This document shows positions 56,199-64,000 of a stretch of DNA of 64,000 nt, piece after piece; the stretch's first letter is position 1; every line of letters starts with the position of its first letter. Where the stretch lies: positions 186,001-250,000 of the forward strand of contig NZ_JAGEPF010000016.1 in NCBI RefSeq assembly GCF_017573465.1. The letters are read 5' to 3'. The position numbers were made by a program, and so were the translations under genes. This DNA is from Actinomadura violacea. Its GTDB lineage: Bacteria; Actinomycetota; Actinomycetes; Streptosporangiales; Streptosporangiaceae. A model generated the notes under the pieces. The model was not told the DNA's origin. It did not search any database and saw only the letters and a list, made by a program, of their open reading frames with translations.

Positions 56199-57359
56199 GT
56201 GTTCGCCCTGAAGATCCGCCGCGCCGACGACCTCGCGCCGCTCGGAGCCCTCAGCGACTACGTCACCATGCAGGCCATCCCGCGGCACAACGCCGTCGGC
56301 GCCTGGACCCTGTCGATCTCCGCCGCCAGCGACAAAGCCGTCCACCTCATCGAGGGCAACGGGCTGATCATCCGGTTCAACGGCGCCCGGATCATGTCCG
56401 GCGACATCCAATCGGTCGACTCCACCCAGACCAGCGACGACGGCGACGCCGGGACGCTGAAGGTGTCGGGAGTCGACGACAACCAGCTCCTCAAACAGGC
56501 CACGGTGTGGCCCAACCCCGCCCAGGACGACGCGCACCAGACCGACGGCACCTACAAGGTGTCCGGACCCGCCGAGACAGTGATGCGCCAGCTCGTCAAC
56601 GTCAACATCGGCCCCGCCGCCCGCCCCGCCCGCCGCGTCGCCGGGCTCGTCCTGGCCGACGACCTCGGCCGCGGCCCGACCGTCACCAAGCAGATCAACC
56701 AGTTCGCCAACCTCCTGGACGTCCTCGCCGACATCGGCAACTCCGCCGGCCTCGGGTTCCGGATCGTGCAGGTCGGCCCACAGCGCCGCTTCGAGGTCTA
56801 CCAGCCACGCGCTTCCGGGCTCACCTGGAGCTTCGGTCGGGGGAACCTGTCGGAGGTCTCCTACACCAAGACGCCGCCGACCTGCACCTGCGCGATCGTG
56901 GTCGCCGGCGGCACCAGCTCCCCGCGGGTGGTGAAGGAGTACACCCGCGCGGACCCGCTCGTGCCGGGCCTGCGGATCGAGCAGTTCGTCGACAAGACCG
57001 ACGTCGACACCGGGTCGGTGGACCTGGCCGCGCAGATGGACCAAGCCGCCGAAGAAGCCCTCACCGCTGGAGCGCGGCAAGCCTCCCTCGCGCTGTCTCC
57101 GATCGACATCGACGGCTACCGGTACGGCATCGACTACGGCGTCGGCGACCAGGGGTCGGTGATGGTCCGCGGCGAGCTGATCACCGACACCGTCCGCGAG
57201 GTCACCCTCAACTCCGACACCTCGACCGGCGACACCGTCCGGCCCGTGATCGGCACCGCCGACGCCGCCGACTCCCAGAAGCCCAACAGCGCGCTGATGA
57301 AGCTGCTGGCCGCGATCAACCGCAAGCTCCGCCTCATCGAAACGCGAGTGCCGAAGTGA
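56199..57359 (+). CDS. Tail hub protein (Gp37-like)
   Basis: This protein of about 386 residues starts at GTG 56199, with AAGGAGG 11 bp upstream; GTG 56187 overlaps that site. The pattern LKIRRADDLAPLGALSDYVT, then WTLSISAASDKA, ISGDIQ-like strand and GYRYGIDYGVGDQGSVMVRG is that of the ReqiPepy6 Gp37-like tail hub family. It likely forms the central trimer of the baseplate. Confidence 0.8.
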   Translation: MFALKIRRADDLAPLGALSDYVTMQAIPRHNAVGAWTLSISAASDKAVHLIEGNGLIIRFNGARIMSGDIQSVDSTQTSDDGDAGTLKVSGVDDNQLLKQATVWPNPAQDDAHQTDGTYKVSGPAETVMRQLVNVNIGPAARPARRVAGLVLADDLGRGPTVTKQINQFANLLDVLADIGNSAGLGFRIVQVGPQRRFEVYQPRASGLTWSFGRGNLSEVSYTKTPPTCTCAIVVAGGTSSPRVVKEYTRADPLVPGLRIEQFVDKTDVDTGSVDLAAQMDQAAEEALTAGARQASLALSPIDIDGYRYGIDYGVGDQGSVMVRGELITDTVREVTLNSDTSTGDTVRPVIGTADAADSQKPNSALMKLLAAINRKLRLIETRVPK

Positions 57360-58279
57360 CTGAGTTCTCCTATCCCTACGGCTCCAGCAAGATCAACACC
57401 GAGGACGAGTTCTCGCGCATGATGATGTGGGCCGCGCCGGACGGAGTGTGCGCGTCCTGGGGCAGCCCAGCGCTGCGGCCCACCGCCAACGGCTCGGGCA
57501 CCGTCACCGTTCCGCCGGGTGAGGCGTTCGTCCGAGGCCAGAAGTACCTCAACGACGCCGACAAGCTCCTCACCGTCCCGCCGAACAACACCGGCGCGAC
57601 CCGTCTGGACTACGTCGTCCTGCGCAACGACCCGGCCAACGACCGGATCACCGCCGAGTACAAGCCCGGCGGGACCAGCCTGCCGCCCCTCGTGCAGTCC
57701 TGGACCGACGTGTGGGAGATCCCGATCGGCGCGGGCAAGGTCAAGGCCGGCGCCGCCGGCGTCCAGCCCGAGGACATGGTCGACGCGAGGTGGTTCACCG
57801 GCTGGCCCGTTGCCCCTTCCTTGCCCGGGTACCGGCCCACGCCATGGCGGGACCGGCTGATCTGCGAGAACGGCGTCATCCTCGCTGGCACCGGGACCGG
57901 CTGGAAGGTCTACGACCCGTTCGCCGACACCGGCTGGGTGAACTTGGCGCCCAACGGCAGCAACGCCGAAGCCTGGGCGCCATCCGGCGTGTCCCGGATC
58001 CGGACCCGCGACAAGCGGGTGGAGCTCCGGCTGTCGGTGAAGCGGTGGGCCACCAATGGCCTCGGCGTCGCCGACGACGACGGCTCCTGCGTGTTCAACC
58101 TCGCCGCGCAGTACCGGCCGCCTCTGGAGGTGCTCGGCTTCGGCTACGGCAAGGTCGCCCGACAGTCCCCCCTCGCGGTCAACGTCGAGACCGGCGGCGA
58201 CGTCCGCGTCCGGCCCCTGGTCAACGACCTCCCCGCCTCACGCACCGTGCAGGCGGTCCTTTCCTGGTTCCTCGACTGA
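57356..58279 (+). CDS. Minor tail/baseplate protein
   Basis: This 307-residue protein starts at GTG (overlap). The N-terminal part (FSYPYGSSKINTEDEFSRMM, then GEAFVRGQKYLNDADKLLTV) matches actinophage baseplate proteins with a beta-rich core. The C-terminus is a receptor-binding-like beta domain ending in VQAVLSWFLD. Confidence 0.75.
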   Translation: MTEFSYPYGSSKINTEDEFSRMMMWAAPDGVCASWGSPALRPTANGSGTVTVPPGEAFVRGQKYLNDADKLLTVPPNNTGATRLDYVVLRNDPANDRITAEYKPGGTSLPPLVQSWTDVWEIPIGAGKVKAGAAGVQPEDMVDARWFTGWPVAPSLPGYRPTPWRDRLICENGVILAGTGTGWKVYDPFADTGWVNLAPNGSNAEAWAPSGVSRIRTRDKRVELRLSVKRWATNGLGVADDDGSCVFNLAAQYRPPLEVLGFGYGKVARQSPLAVNVETGGDVRVRPLVNDLPASRTVQAVLSWFLD

Positions 58280-58289
58280 CGGGGGAGAC

Positions 58290-58931
58290 GTGGCAGACAG
58301 ACACTGGTTCGGGCAGACCCCGAGCGACTACGCGTTCAAGCTCGGCGCCGACAACGCCGTCCTGCTCGACCCCGACAAGCCCCTGACCTGCTGGTCGCAA
58401 GCCGCCGGTGGCGCCCCCTATGACGACCTCCTTGACGAGGACGGGGCAGCCACCACGACAATCCGGTCCGCCACAGGACTCGGCGAGCTGCCCCCCGGCG
58501 CCATCCCACGATTCCAGGGCCCGCCCGGCGTCTGGCTCGTGTGGATCGACGGCGGCGCCGGCGTCCGCTTCGCGCTTGTGGCAACCGACCTCGGCGACAC
58601 CCTCGCCAAAGTCGCTGACGCGGCCGCGGCCGCCGCAGCCGCTCAAGAGGCATTGGCCGCGCTCGCCCAGGTAGCCAGCAGCGGCCTGTACAGCGACCTG
58701 TCCGGCGCGCCGGTCCTGGCGCGCGTCGCCACCACTGGCCGGTACCTCGACCTCAGCGAACTACCCGCACCTGGCCTGCAATTCGTGCTCAAGGCCGCGG
58801 ACGGGTGGCCGACTCGCGCGAGCACCGCGCCGGACAGAGACCGGCCAGCCATGTGGATCGGGGCCTCTCCGGCACCGCCGAACGGTGGCGCCTACGCCCT
58901 CGACACCGACCTGTGGGTGGCCGTCGCGTGA
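58290..58931 (+). CDS. Minor tail protein
   Basis: This 213-residue protein starts at GTG after GGGGGAG. A beta-rich N-terminus (WFGQTPSDYAFKLGADNAVL) is joined by an alanine-rich helix (about residues 110-135) to a C-terminal domain (MWIGASPAPPNGGAYALDTD). It is probably a fibre or collar component. Confidence 0.65.
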   Translation: MADRHWFGQTPSDYAFKLGADNAVLLDPDKPLTCWSQAAGGAPYDDLLDEDGAATTTIRSATGLGELPPGAIPRFQGPPGVWLVWIDGGAGVRFALVATDLGDTLAKVADAAAAAAAAQEALAALAQVASSGLYSDLSGAPVLARVATTGRYLDLSELPAPGLQFVLKAADGWPTRASTAPDRDRPAMWIGASPAPPNGGAYALDTDLWVAVA

Positions 58932-59059
58932 TCGTCATCTACGTCCTCAAAGACGGCGTCTGGCGAGCGGCCGGGCGCCCACCGGTCACGCCTCCGCCGC
59001 CTCCCAACCCCCACCCGTACGGAGCGGGCCCCTACGGCTCGGGCCCCTACGGCAACTAG
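58928..59059 (+). CDS. 43-residue proline-rich protein
   Basis: This short ORF starts at GTG (GTGA overlap). It reads IVIYVLKDGVWRAAGRPPVT then repeats of PYGAGPYGSGPYG. The coupling and position among tail genes support translation. It may be an extended linker or a fibre tip piece. Confidence 0.55.
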   Translation: MIVIYVLKDGVWRAAGRPPVTPPPPPNPHPYGAGPYGSGPYGN

Positions 59060-59075
59060 CCCCAGGAGACGACAG

Positions 59076-59450
59076 ATGTCGAGCCTCACCGTCACCCTGT
59101 CCGGGAAGCTCCTGGACCTCATCACCGGCAACGCCGCGTTCGCCCCGCAGCTCCCGCTCCACCTGGCGCTCGTGACCGAACTCGGCGACGACGCCACGCC
59201 CGGCATCGAGGTCGCCGGCGGCGGCTACGGCCGCCAAGTCGTCACCTTCGGGCCCCAGGCGAACAAGGTCGCCCGCAACAACGCGGCCTTCGGCTTCACC
59301 GCGATGCCGGAGATCAGCGTGGTTGGCGGCGAGCTCTACGACGACTCAGGCCTGCGCATGCTCTACGGCCCTTTCTCCAAGATCATCAACTGCAACGACG
59401 GCGACGACATCCCCTTCGACGTCGGCGCCCTCGCCCTGACCATCGCCTGA
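59076..59450 (+). CDS. Tail fibre-like protein
   Basis: This 124-residue protein starts at ATG after CAGGAGAC. The sequence LHLALVTELGDDATPGIEVA, then GGGYGRQVVTFGPQANKVAR and MPEISVVGGELYDDSGLRML matches a small beta-sandwich tail-fibre family common in actinophages. Confidence 0.7.
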   Translation: MSSLTVTLSGKLLDLITGNAAFAPQLPLHLALVTELGDDATPGIEVAGGGYGRQVVTFGPQANKVARNNAAFGFTAMPEISVVGGELYDDSGLRMLYGPFSKIINCNDGDDIPFDVGALALTIA

Positions 59451-60340
59451 TGAGTCTCATCGCACGCTGGTACGGGCACGGCCTGGCCGATGGGATAGCC
59501 CTCGACACCACCACCGCGGGACCCGGCGACACCCACTTCGACACCGCGACGGCCGGAGCCGCGCACGTCGACGCCTCCGGCCTGCACCCTCCCCGGATAC
59601 GCCTGGACCAGCAACCCTCCGGCCCGGCGCAACTCGTGTGGTCCTCCGCCACCATCGGCACCCTCGATGCCTACGCCATTCGCACCTACCTGGAGATGAA
59701 CGCCTGGCCATCGGCCGGCGCGCCGCTCTGCCAGGCATACGGCAGTGGCAACACCGCTCTGCGCTGGCGCGTCGACATCACCCTGGCGGGCATCCTCCGA
59801 CTCCGCGACGCGAGCAACACCATCATCGCGACCGCTACCACTGCGCTCCCAGCAGGCGAGGAACTACGCCCGGAGATCGTCGTCGACGGCACCGACGCCC
59901 AAGTGACCGTCCACGCCGGCGACGACGAAAGCGAGCCCCTGGTGTCGCTGGCCGGCACGGTCGGGGCAACCATCGACGCGATCCGGTTCGGCAGCCCCAA
60001 CACCGCACCGACCTGGCCGACACTCCACTACGGAGCCTTGGCCGTCGCGAACACGGCCACCCCGATCGGGGCGCGCAGCCATGCCGCCTCCGGCATGTGG
60101 GCCGTCGACGCATCCCTCACCGCAGACCCGCATGCCCGCCACCACGCGACCGGGACGTGGGACGCCGAGGCCGAGATGCAAGCCGCCCCCCGCACCCGCC
60201 GGCGCGCAGCCGCGAACTGGGCCATCGAGGCGGCCCTGACCATCGACACCGGCATCTCGCCGCTCTACGTCCAAGCAGGCGGGGAGTGGCGGCCCGCCGA
60301 CGTCCGGGAGATGACCGGCGGCGCTTGGCGCCTGGCTTAG
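59450..60340 (+). CDS. LamG-like minor tail protein
   Basis: This 296-residue protein starts at ATG (overlap). The middle (AYAIRTYLEMNAWPSAGAPL, then RWRVDITLAGILRLRDASNT) is a concanavalin/LamG-type jelly roll. The C-terminus holds repeats of SGMWAVDASLTADPHARHH type, then ends with GEWRPADVREMTGGAWRLA. It probably binds surface glycans. Confidence 0.7.
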   Translation: MSLIARWYGHGLADGIALDTTTAGPGDTHFDTATAGAAHVDASGLHPPRIRLDQQPSGPAQLVWSSATIGTLDAYAIRTYLEMNAWPSAGAPLCQAYGSGNTALRWRVDITLAGILRLRDASNTIIATATTALPAGEELRPEIVVDGTDAQVTVHAGDDESEPLVSLAGTVGATIDAIRFGSPNTAPTWPTLHYGALAVANTATPIGARSHAASGMWAVDASLTADPHARHHATGTWDAEAEMQAAPRTRRRAAANWAIEAALTIDTGISPLYVQAGGEWRPADVREMTGGAWRLA

Positions 60341-60349
60341 AGGAGACAC

Positions 60350-61525
60350 GTGGCCGTCCCGTTCGACATCACCCTGCCCGTCCCCGGCGGCAGCACCGAC
60401 GCCTGGGGCTCGGCGATCAACAACGCGTTGGGCGCCATCAAGGCCCGCATCAACACCGAGGCCGCCGCGCGCGGCGTCCCCCTGGACGCTTTCGCGGGCG
60501 CCACCGACGACGCCAAACTGACCCAGGCGCTGTCGTATGTGGCGCAGCAGACGTACAAGCCCGCGATCGTGCTCGGGCAGCGGTCCATGGAGTTCAAACA
60601 GACTCGCCAGGCGTTCAACGGCTTGGCGTTCACGGGCCCACTCACAGGCAACGAGTTCCGCTACAACCAGCGCGTCCGAATAAGCGTGCCAGGATCCGGA
60701 TGGCTCGACCTTCCCTCGGGTCAAACCAAGGGCCTCTACATCGGCAACCTGAGTTTTGAAGGAGACTCAGGCACGACGTTTTTTGTGGATCACGACAATG
60801 CGGGTCCCGTGCTGTGGGCGTCGCATTTCGAGAACCTCGCGTTCAACCTGTTCAAACACGTGATGTGGGGTGCGCACACGGCCGTCACGTTCTCGGGGTT
60901 CTGGGACGTCAACAACAGCTACGACACCCCGTTTAAATTGTGGGGCAGCGACAACACGTACTGGACGGACGGGATGCTGATCGACTCCCCGAACATGGGG
61001 GGCGGTAACCGGTATCACGTGTGGCTGCCAAACATGAGCAAGACCGTCGTCGGCCCCATCTTCATCACCGCTAAATCGAACATTTGCGGGCTTCGTCTCG
61101 ACGGCGGACGAGGCGTGGTTATGGACGGCATCAGGTTCGACGCTCAAGCCCAAGCCGGCAATCCCACGTGGGGTTCGCAATTGCTCATAACCGGCGGGAA
61201 GTTCGTCCGGGTCCGCGACTGCTGGTTCTACGGCGGCATGTCGCAGCCGAACTCGACCGGCCACACCAACCCCGCCTACGACAAGGGCATCCTCACGATC
61301 ACAGGCGGAACCAACATCCTGGTCGACGGCCCGATGTTCAGCGACGGCGACGGCTCGCAACCGAACAAGACCGCGGCCGGCGCGCCGCATATCTACATCG
61401 GCGGCGGCTCCAACATCCGGATCCGCGACGTTCAGGCGAGCGACACCCCCACGATCAAGAGGGCGTCCTCGGTGTCCGCCGGCACCATCACCACCGACCC
61501 CGACATCACTGTGCAGGTCGGATGA
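60350..61525 (+). CDS. Beta-helix tail protein, possible depolymerase
   Basis: This 391-residue protein starts at GTG after GAGGAGAC. After a short tail-binding N-terminus (DAWGSAINNALGAIKARINT) comes a right-handed beta-helix-like region with repeated N/G-rich turns (GLYIGNLSFEG, NICGLRLDGG, GVVMDGIRFDAQ, NIRIRDVQAS). Such tail spikes often bind or cut polysaccharide. Codon use in 60540-61110 is clearly less GC-rich than in the neighbours, suggesting recent exchange. Confidence 0.7.
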   Translation: MAVPFDITLPVPGGSTDAWGSAINNALGAIKARINTEAAARGVPLDAFAGATDDAKLTQALSYVAQQTYKPAIVLGQRSMEFKQTRQAFNGLAFTGPLTGNEFRYNQRVRISVPGSGWLDLPSGQTKGLYIGNLSFEGDSGTTFFVDHDNAGPVLWASHFENLAFNLFKHVMWGAHTAVTFSGFWDVNNSYDTPFKLWGSDNTYWTDGMLIDSPNMGGGNRYHVWLPNMSKTVVGPIFITAKSNICGLRLDGGRGVVMDGIRFDAQAQAGNPTWGSQLLITGGKFVRVRDCWFYGGMSQPNSTGHTNPAYDKGILTITGGTNILVDGPMFSDGDGSQPNKTAAGAPHIYIGGGSNIRIRDVQASDTPTIKRASSVSAGTITTDPDITVQVG

Positions 61526-61827
61526 CCGCGCTGCAGGCATTGGCAACCGCTGCGACGGCTGTGCCTTGGCCGACCCTCCTCGCCGGCGGTCTCGTCGGCG
61601 GGCTGCTCATGGGCGCCGGGCTGGTGTTCCGAGCGATCCTCACCGGCCAGCTGGTCCCTCGCAGCGTGCTCCAGGACGAGAAAGAACGCGCGGACAAGTG
61701 GGAGGCGGCGTGGAAGGAGTCGGAAGCCAGGATCGACGCGCTCGATGGGCGGCTGTCGGCGATCGCCGAAGGCACGGACCTGAACGCGCAGCTCTTGCAG
61801 TCCCTGGTGAATCGGGCGCGGCGATGA
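61522..61827 (+). CDS. Membrane protein with coiled-coil tail
   Basis: This 101-residue protein starts at ATG (ATGA overlap). One hydrophobic helix (LLAGGLVGGLLMGAGLVFRA) is followed by a charged helix (DEKERADKWEAAWKESEARI). It may be a holin partner or spanin-like accessory in lysis; this is inferred from position. Confidence 0.6.
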   Translation: MTALQALATAATAVPWPTLLAGGLVGGLLMGAGLVFRAILTGQLVPRSVLQDEKERADKWEAAWKESEARIDALDGRLSAIAEGTDLNAQLLQSLVNRARR

Positions 61828-62027
61828 GGTGGCCGTGGAAGCAACGACCCGACGAGGGGGAGCGGTCCCGCGCCGACGAGGCACTGGAGCGAACTGCGGA
61901 GCGGCTGGAAGAGACCCGCCGCCGTGACGAGGCCGGGCACCGGCTCGCGGAACGGATCCGGGATATCCGGCAGCGCAATCACCTGTCGGAGGCGATCGAG
62001 CGGGCTTTCGAGGAGGGACGTCGATGA
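61824..62027 (+). CDS. DUF7620-like small helical protein
   Basis: This 67-residue protein starts at ATG (overlap). It is highly charged (RADEALERTAERLEETRRRD) and ends with IRQRNHLSEAIERAFEEGRR, the pattern of the small DUF7620 proteins found beside actinophage lysis genes. Its function is unknown. Confidence 0.6.
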   Translation: MRWPWKQRPDEGERSRADEALERTAERLEETRRRDEAGHRLAERIRDIRQRNHLSEAIERAFEEGRR

Positions 62028-62350
62028 GCGCCGTGCACGTGGCCGGGACCGTGGCGCTGTGGCTGGGCCTGGCCACCTCCACGGGGTTCTGCATCGCCTA
62101 CCACCTGACCGCCGCCTGGTGGAGAAACGGAGAGGGCCGGCACCTGATGTCGTTCACCGCCACCGTCGCCCTGATCCTCGGCTGGCTGGCCTACCGGTCG
62201 ATGGCCGCGCCACCGCCGCCCACGACGGGCGAAGAGGTGGGCCGAACCGTCGTCTACAGCGTCGTCGCCGCCCTGATGATCTGGCGGCTGGGCCTGCTGT
62301 GGCGCCGGCAGATCCGCCGCGCCTTCCACCGCGACGGAACCGACAACTGA
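62024..62350 (+). CDS. Holin-like membrane protein
   Basis: This 108-residue protein starts at ATG (overlap). Three hydrophobic segments (VALWLGLATSTGFCIAYHL, FTATVALILGWLAYRSMA, VVYSVVAALMIWRLGLLW) and a short basic end fit the putative holin family of actinophages (YHLTAAWWRNGEGRHLM block). It directly precedes the endolysin. Confidence 0.7.
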   Translation: MSAVHVAGTVALWLGLATSTGFCIAYHLTAAWWRNGEGRHLMSFTATVALILGWLAYRSMAAPPPPTTGEEVGRTVVYSVVAALMIWRLGLLWRRQIRRAFHRDGTDN

Positions 62351-62378
62351 CATGCCGATCCTGACCAGAGAGGACACC

Positions 62379-63416
62379 ATGAGCACCTTCGGGGTCGATT
62401 ACGCGTGGGGCCGCCCCGGCGCGGCCGCGCTGAAACGCGCCGGGGCGAAGTTCGCGTGCCGCTACCTCTCGCACGACACCACCGGCAAGAACCTGACCCG
62501 CGCCGAAGCGAGCGAACTCTCGGCCGCGGGCTTGTGGCTGGTGGTGGTGTGGGAGACCGCCGCGAACCGGGCGCTGGACGGCAGGGCCGCGGGCACGGCG
62601 GACGCGCAGGCCGCCGCCGCGCAGGCCGAGGCATGCGGCATGCCCGACGACCGGCCGATCTACTTCGCGGTCGACTGGGACGCCTCCGCCTCGCAGCAGG
62701 GCGCGATCAACGCCTACCTGGACGGCGCCGCGTCCGTCCTCGGCCGCGACCGCGTCGGGCTGTACGCCGGGTACGGGCCGATCGACCGGGCGTTCGACGC
62801 CGGGAAGATCGCCTACGGCTGGCAGACCTACGCCTGGTCCGGCGGCCGGTGGGACGCGCGCGCCCAGCTCCAGCAGTACTCCAACGACCACACGATCAAC
62901 GGCGTCGGCCTCGACTACGACCGCGCCGTCAAGGACGACTACGGGCAGTGGCGCGTCGGCGTCTCGCCCGCCAAGGAGGACCAGGACCCCATGCCGGAGT
63001 ACGTGTCGGTAGGCACCACCAAGCCCCAGAAGCTCGCGCCCGGCAAGTGGACGAACGTGAGCTGGCAGCACGACTACGCCGACAGCAAGCACCAGCACGC
63101 CGACAGCGGCGGCCCGAGCATCCTCTGGGGCTCAGCCCGCTACTCGATGACGGTCGCGGTGACGGTCTCCGGTGTGCCCGCGGGCACGCTGATCCAGGGC
63201 CGCGTGGTCGAGATCGACGCCAAGGACGACAGCAAGTTCGAGGCGGGGCCCGTCCAGGACTACGTATCGGCCGGCGAGCAGACCCACATCGTGTACTCGC
63301 TGGGCGCCGACACCATCGGCAAGGACCACCGCGTGCGGTTCCAGCTCGTCCAGCACGGCAGCGCCGACGCGGTGGTCAACACCGGCGGAAGCGCGAAGGT
63401 CTTCTTCTGGCGCTGA
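62379..63416 (+). CDS. Endolysin with DUF1906 glycoside-hydrolase-like domain
   Basis: This 345-residue protein starts at ATG 62379 after AGAGAGGA (an upstream in-frame start exists at 62352). The N-terminal 210 residues are a DUF1906 (Rv2525c-like) TIM-barrel: GVDYAWGRPGAAALKRAGAK, RPIYFAVDWDAS, YGPIDRAFDAGKIAYGWQTY and a closing GVGLDYDRAV. The C-terminal 140 residues form a beta domain, probably for wall binding. No signal peptide is present, so it should need the holin. Confidence 0.85.
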   Translation: MSTFGVDYAWGRPGAAALKRAGAKFACRYLSHDTTGKNLTRAEASELSAAGLWLVVVWETAANRALDGRAAGTADAQAAAAQAEACGMPDDRPIYFAVDWDASASQQGAINAYLDGAASVLGRDRVGLYAGYGPIDRAFDAGKIAYGWQTYAWSGGRWDARAQLQQYSNDHTINGVGLDYDRAVKDDYGQWRVGVSPAKEDQDPMPEYVSVGTTKPQKLAPGKWTNVSWQHDYADSKHQHADSGGPSILWGSARYSMTVAVTVSGVPAGTLIQGRVVEIDAKDDSKFEAGPVQDYVSAGEQTHIVYSLGADTIGKDHRVRFQLVQHGSADAVVNTGGSAKVFFWR

Positions 63417-63441
63417 CCACCACCTACCCCCTTCATCCTCT

Positions 63442-63469
63442 ACGGCCTCCGGCACTCGCCGGGGGCCGT
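63442..63469. terminator. Hairpin after the endolysin gene
   Basis: ACGGCCTCCGGC (63442-63453) pairs with GCCGGGGGCCGT (63458-63469) over 12 bp, with one G-T pair, around ACTC. It follows the endolysin stop and ends the lysis unit. Confidence 0.7.
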
Positions 63470-63488
63470 CTTCATGCACGGAGGACCC

Positions 63489-64000
63489 TTGCCCATCACC
63501 TTCCGGCCCGGTCGGCGCCCGGCCGCTCGCACCAAGGCCCGCGTCAAGCTTCGCCCCCACATGAGCGTCACAACGCCGGCGCCCGCTTCGGTCAACTGGT
63601 TCGAGCACATCGGGCTCTGGCCGATGTACCTCAACGACCGCATCGGCGACTGCGCCATCGCGATGGAGGCCCACGCCCTCCAGGCGACCTCCACCTACGG
63701 GTCCGGCTTCACGGTCACCGTCTCCGACGACGACGTGCTGCCCGTGTACGAGCGCGTCAGCGGCTACAACCCCGACGACCCGAGCAGCGACATCGGCTGC
63801 ATCCTGCAGGACGTCTACGCCGACTGGCGCCGCACCGGCATCGCCGGACACAAGGCGCTCGCGTTCGCCGAGGTCGAGCCGTCCGACCTGGACGAGGTCA
63901 AGACCGCCGTCTATCTGCTCGGGACGGTGGGACTCGGCATCGACGTCACCGCCCAGATGATGACCGACTTCGACAACGGCAAGGACTGGACGCGCGCTGG
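63489..64000 (+). CDS. Phage protein with GDCA motif (partial, runs off the window)
   Basis: This protein of at least 170 residues starts at TTG with GGAGGACC upstream and continues past base 64000. The segment MYLNDRIGDCAIAMEAHALQ resembles the catalytic-cysteine region of papain-like proteins found in actinophages, and a basic N-terminus precedes it. The remaining part and a matching His cannot be checked here. It shows that the prophage extends beyond the window. Confidence 0.6.
   Translation, partial: MPITFRPGRRPAARTKARVKLRPHMSVTTPAPASVNWFEHIGLWPMYLNDRIGDCAIAMEAHALQATSTYGSGFTVTVSDDDVLPVYERVSGYNPDDPSSDIGCILQDVYADWRRTGIAGHKALAFAEVEPSDLDEVKTAVYLLGTVGLGIDVTAQMMTDFDNGKDWTRA

Noticed and set aside
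63417..64000. attR or the end of the prophage
   Set aside because: The last gene still looks phage-encoded and no GNAT 5' fragment is present, so the right boundary lies beyond the window.
1..64000. tRNA or rRNA genes and insertion sequences
   Set aside because: No cloverleaf-like sequence, rRNA segment, transposase motif or terminal inverted repeat was recognised by eye. A covariance-model scan would be needed to exclude a tRNA.

Overview
The window reads as a high-GC actinobacterial chromosome carrying most of a temperate siphovirus prophage. The flanking host genes (a CGNR zinc-finger protein, a LuxR-type regulator, a flavin-reductase-like protein and a lipoprotein) and the very strong GC bias at third codon positions suggest the Actinomadura/Streptosporangiales/Streptomyces range. 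The genus cannot be fixed by eye. Host DNA occupies about 1-3945. It ends inside a GNAT acetyltransferase gene whose last 36 codons survive (3834-3944, minus strand). A large serine integrase starts 45 bp further on, so attL lies at about 3940-3960. The right end of the prophage and attR are outside the window, because phage genes run to base 64000.

Layout of the prophage: 3989-9000 is the lysogeny region, with the integrase, a small membrane protein, an XRE regulator, short early genes, a Topo VI-A/Spo11-like 'Mini-A' protein and a small immunity-repressor-like HTH protein. Four copies of a 16-bp operator palindrome lie in front of that repressor gene. 9045-20958 is a tightly overlapping rightward early operon: YqaJ exonuclease and RecT, HNH nuclease, a DpdA-like 7-deazaguanine transglycosylase, a WhiB-like protein, a replication initiator with iteron-like palindromes and a DnaA box inside its own coding sequence, a HAD 3'-phosphatase-like protein and a LuxR/Lsr2-like regulator. 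21144-23772 is an island of mostly leftward genes, including a PadR regulator with its partner. 23871-27573 holds small rightward accessory genes: a DEDD exoribonuclease-like protein, tandem paralogues, a MuF-like protein and a Tad2 (DUF2829) anti-Thoeris homologue. 27577-31538 is a leftward accessory block (DUF3560, DUF2786 and zinc-ribbon proteins) driven by two near-identical promoters.

31792-63416 is the late region. It holds a PP-loop/PAPS-reductase-like protein, the terminases, portal, scaffold, HK97-fold capsid, connectors, a Mom/XF1762-like GNAT protein, major tail protein, G/GT chaperones with a lambda-type -1 slippery heptamer, a 1809-residue tape measure with two peptidoglycan-hydrolase domains, baseplate proteins, a beta-helix tail protein, a holin-like protein and a DUF1906 endolysin. 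Three candidate morons interrupt it: a minus-strand membrane protein (34430-34660), a YaaC-like protein (36853-37908) and a minus-strand PIN-domain protein (44478-45857).

Most early and late genes overlap by 1-4 bp (ATGA, GTGA or TGATG), which points to long translationally coupled operons. Hairpins mark the transcription-unit ends. Three different genes could act on modified or damaged nucleic acid (DpdA-like, PP-loop, Mom-like), and Tad2 indicates counter-defence. The strongest new signals are the four-operator switch, the candidate origin inside the initiator gene, the cysteine-rich insert in the YqaJ nuclease, the shared operator-like motif linking the XRE switch to the PIN moron, and the twin leftward promoters.
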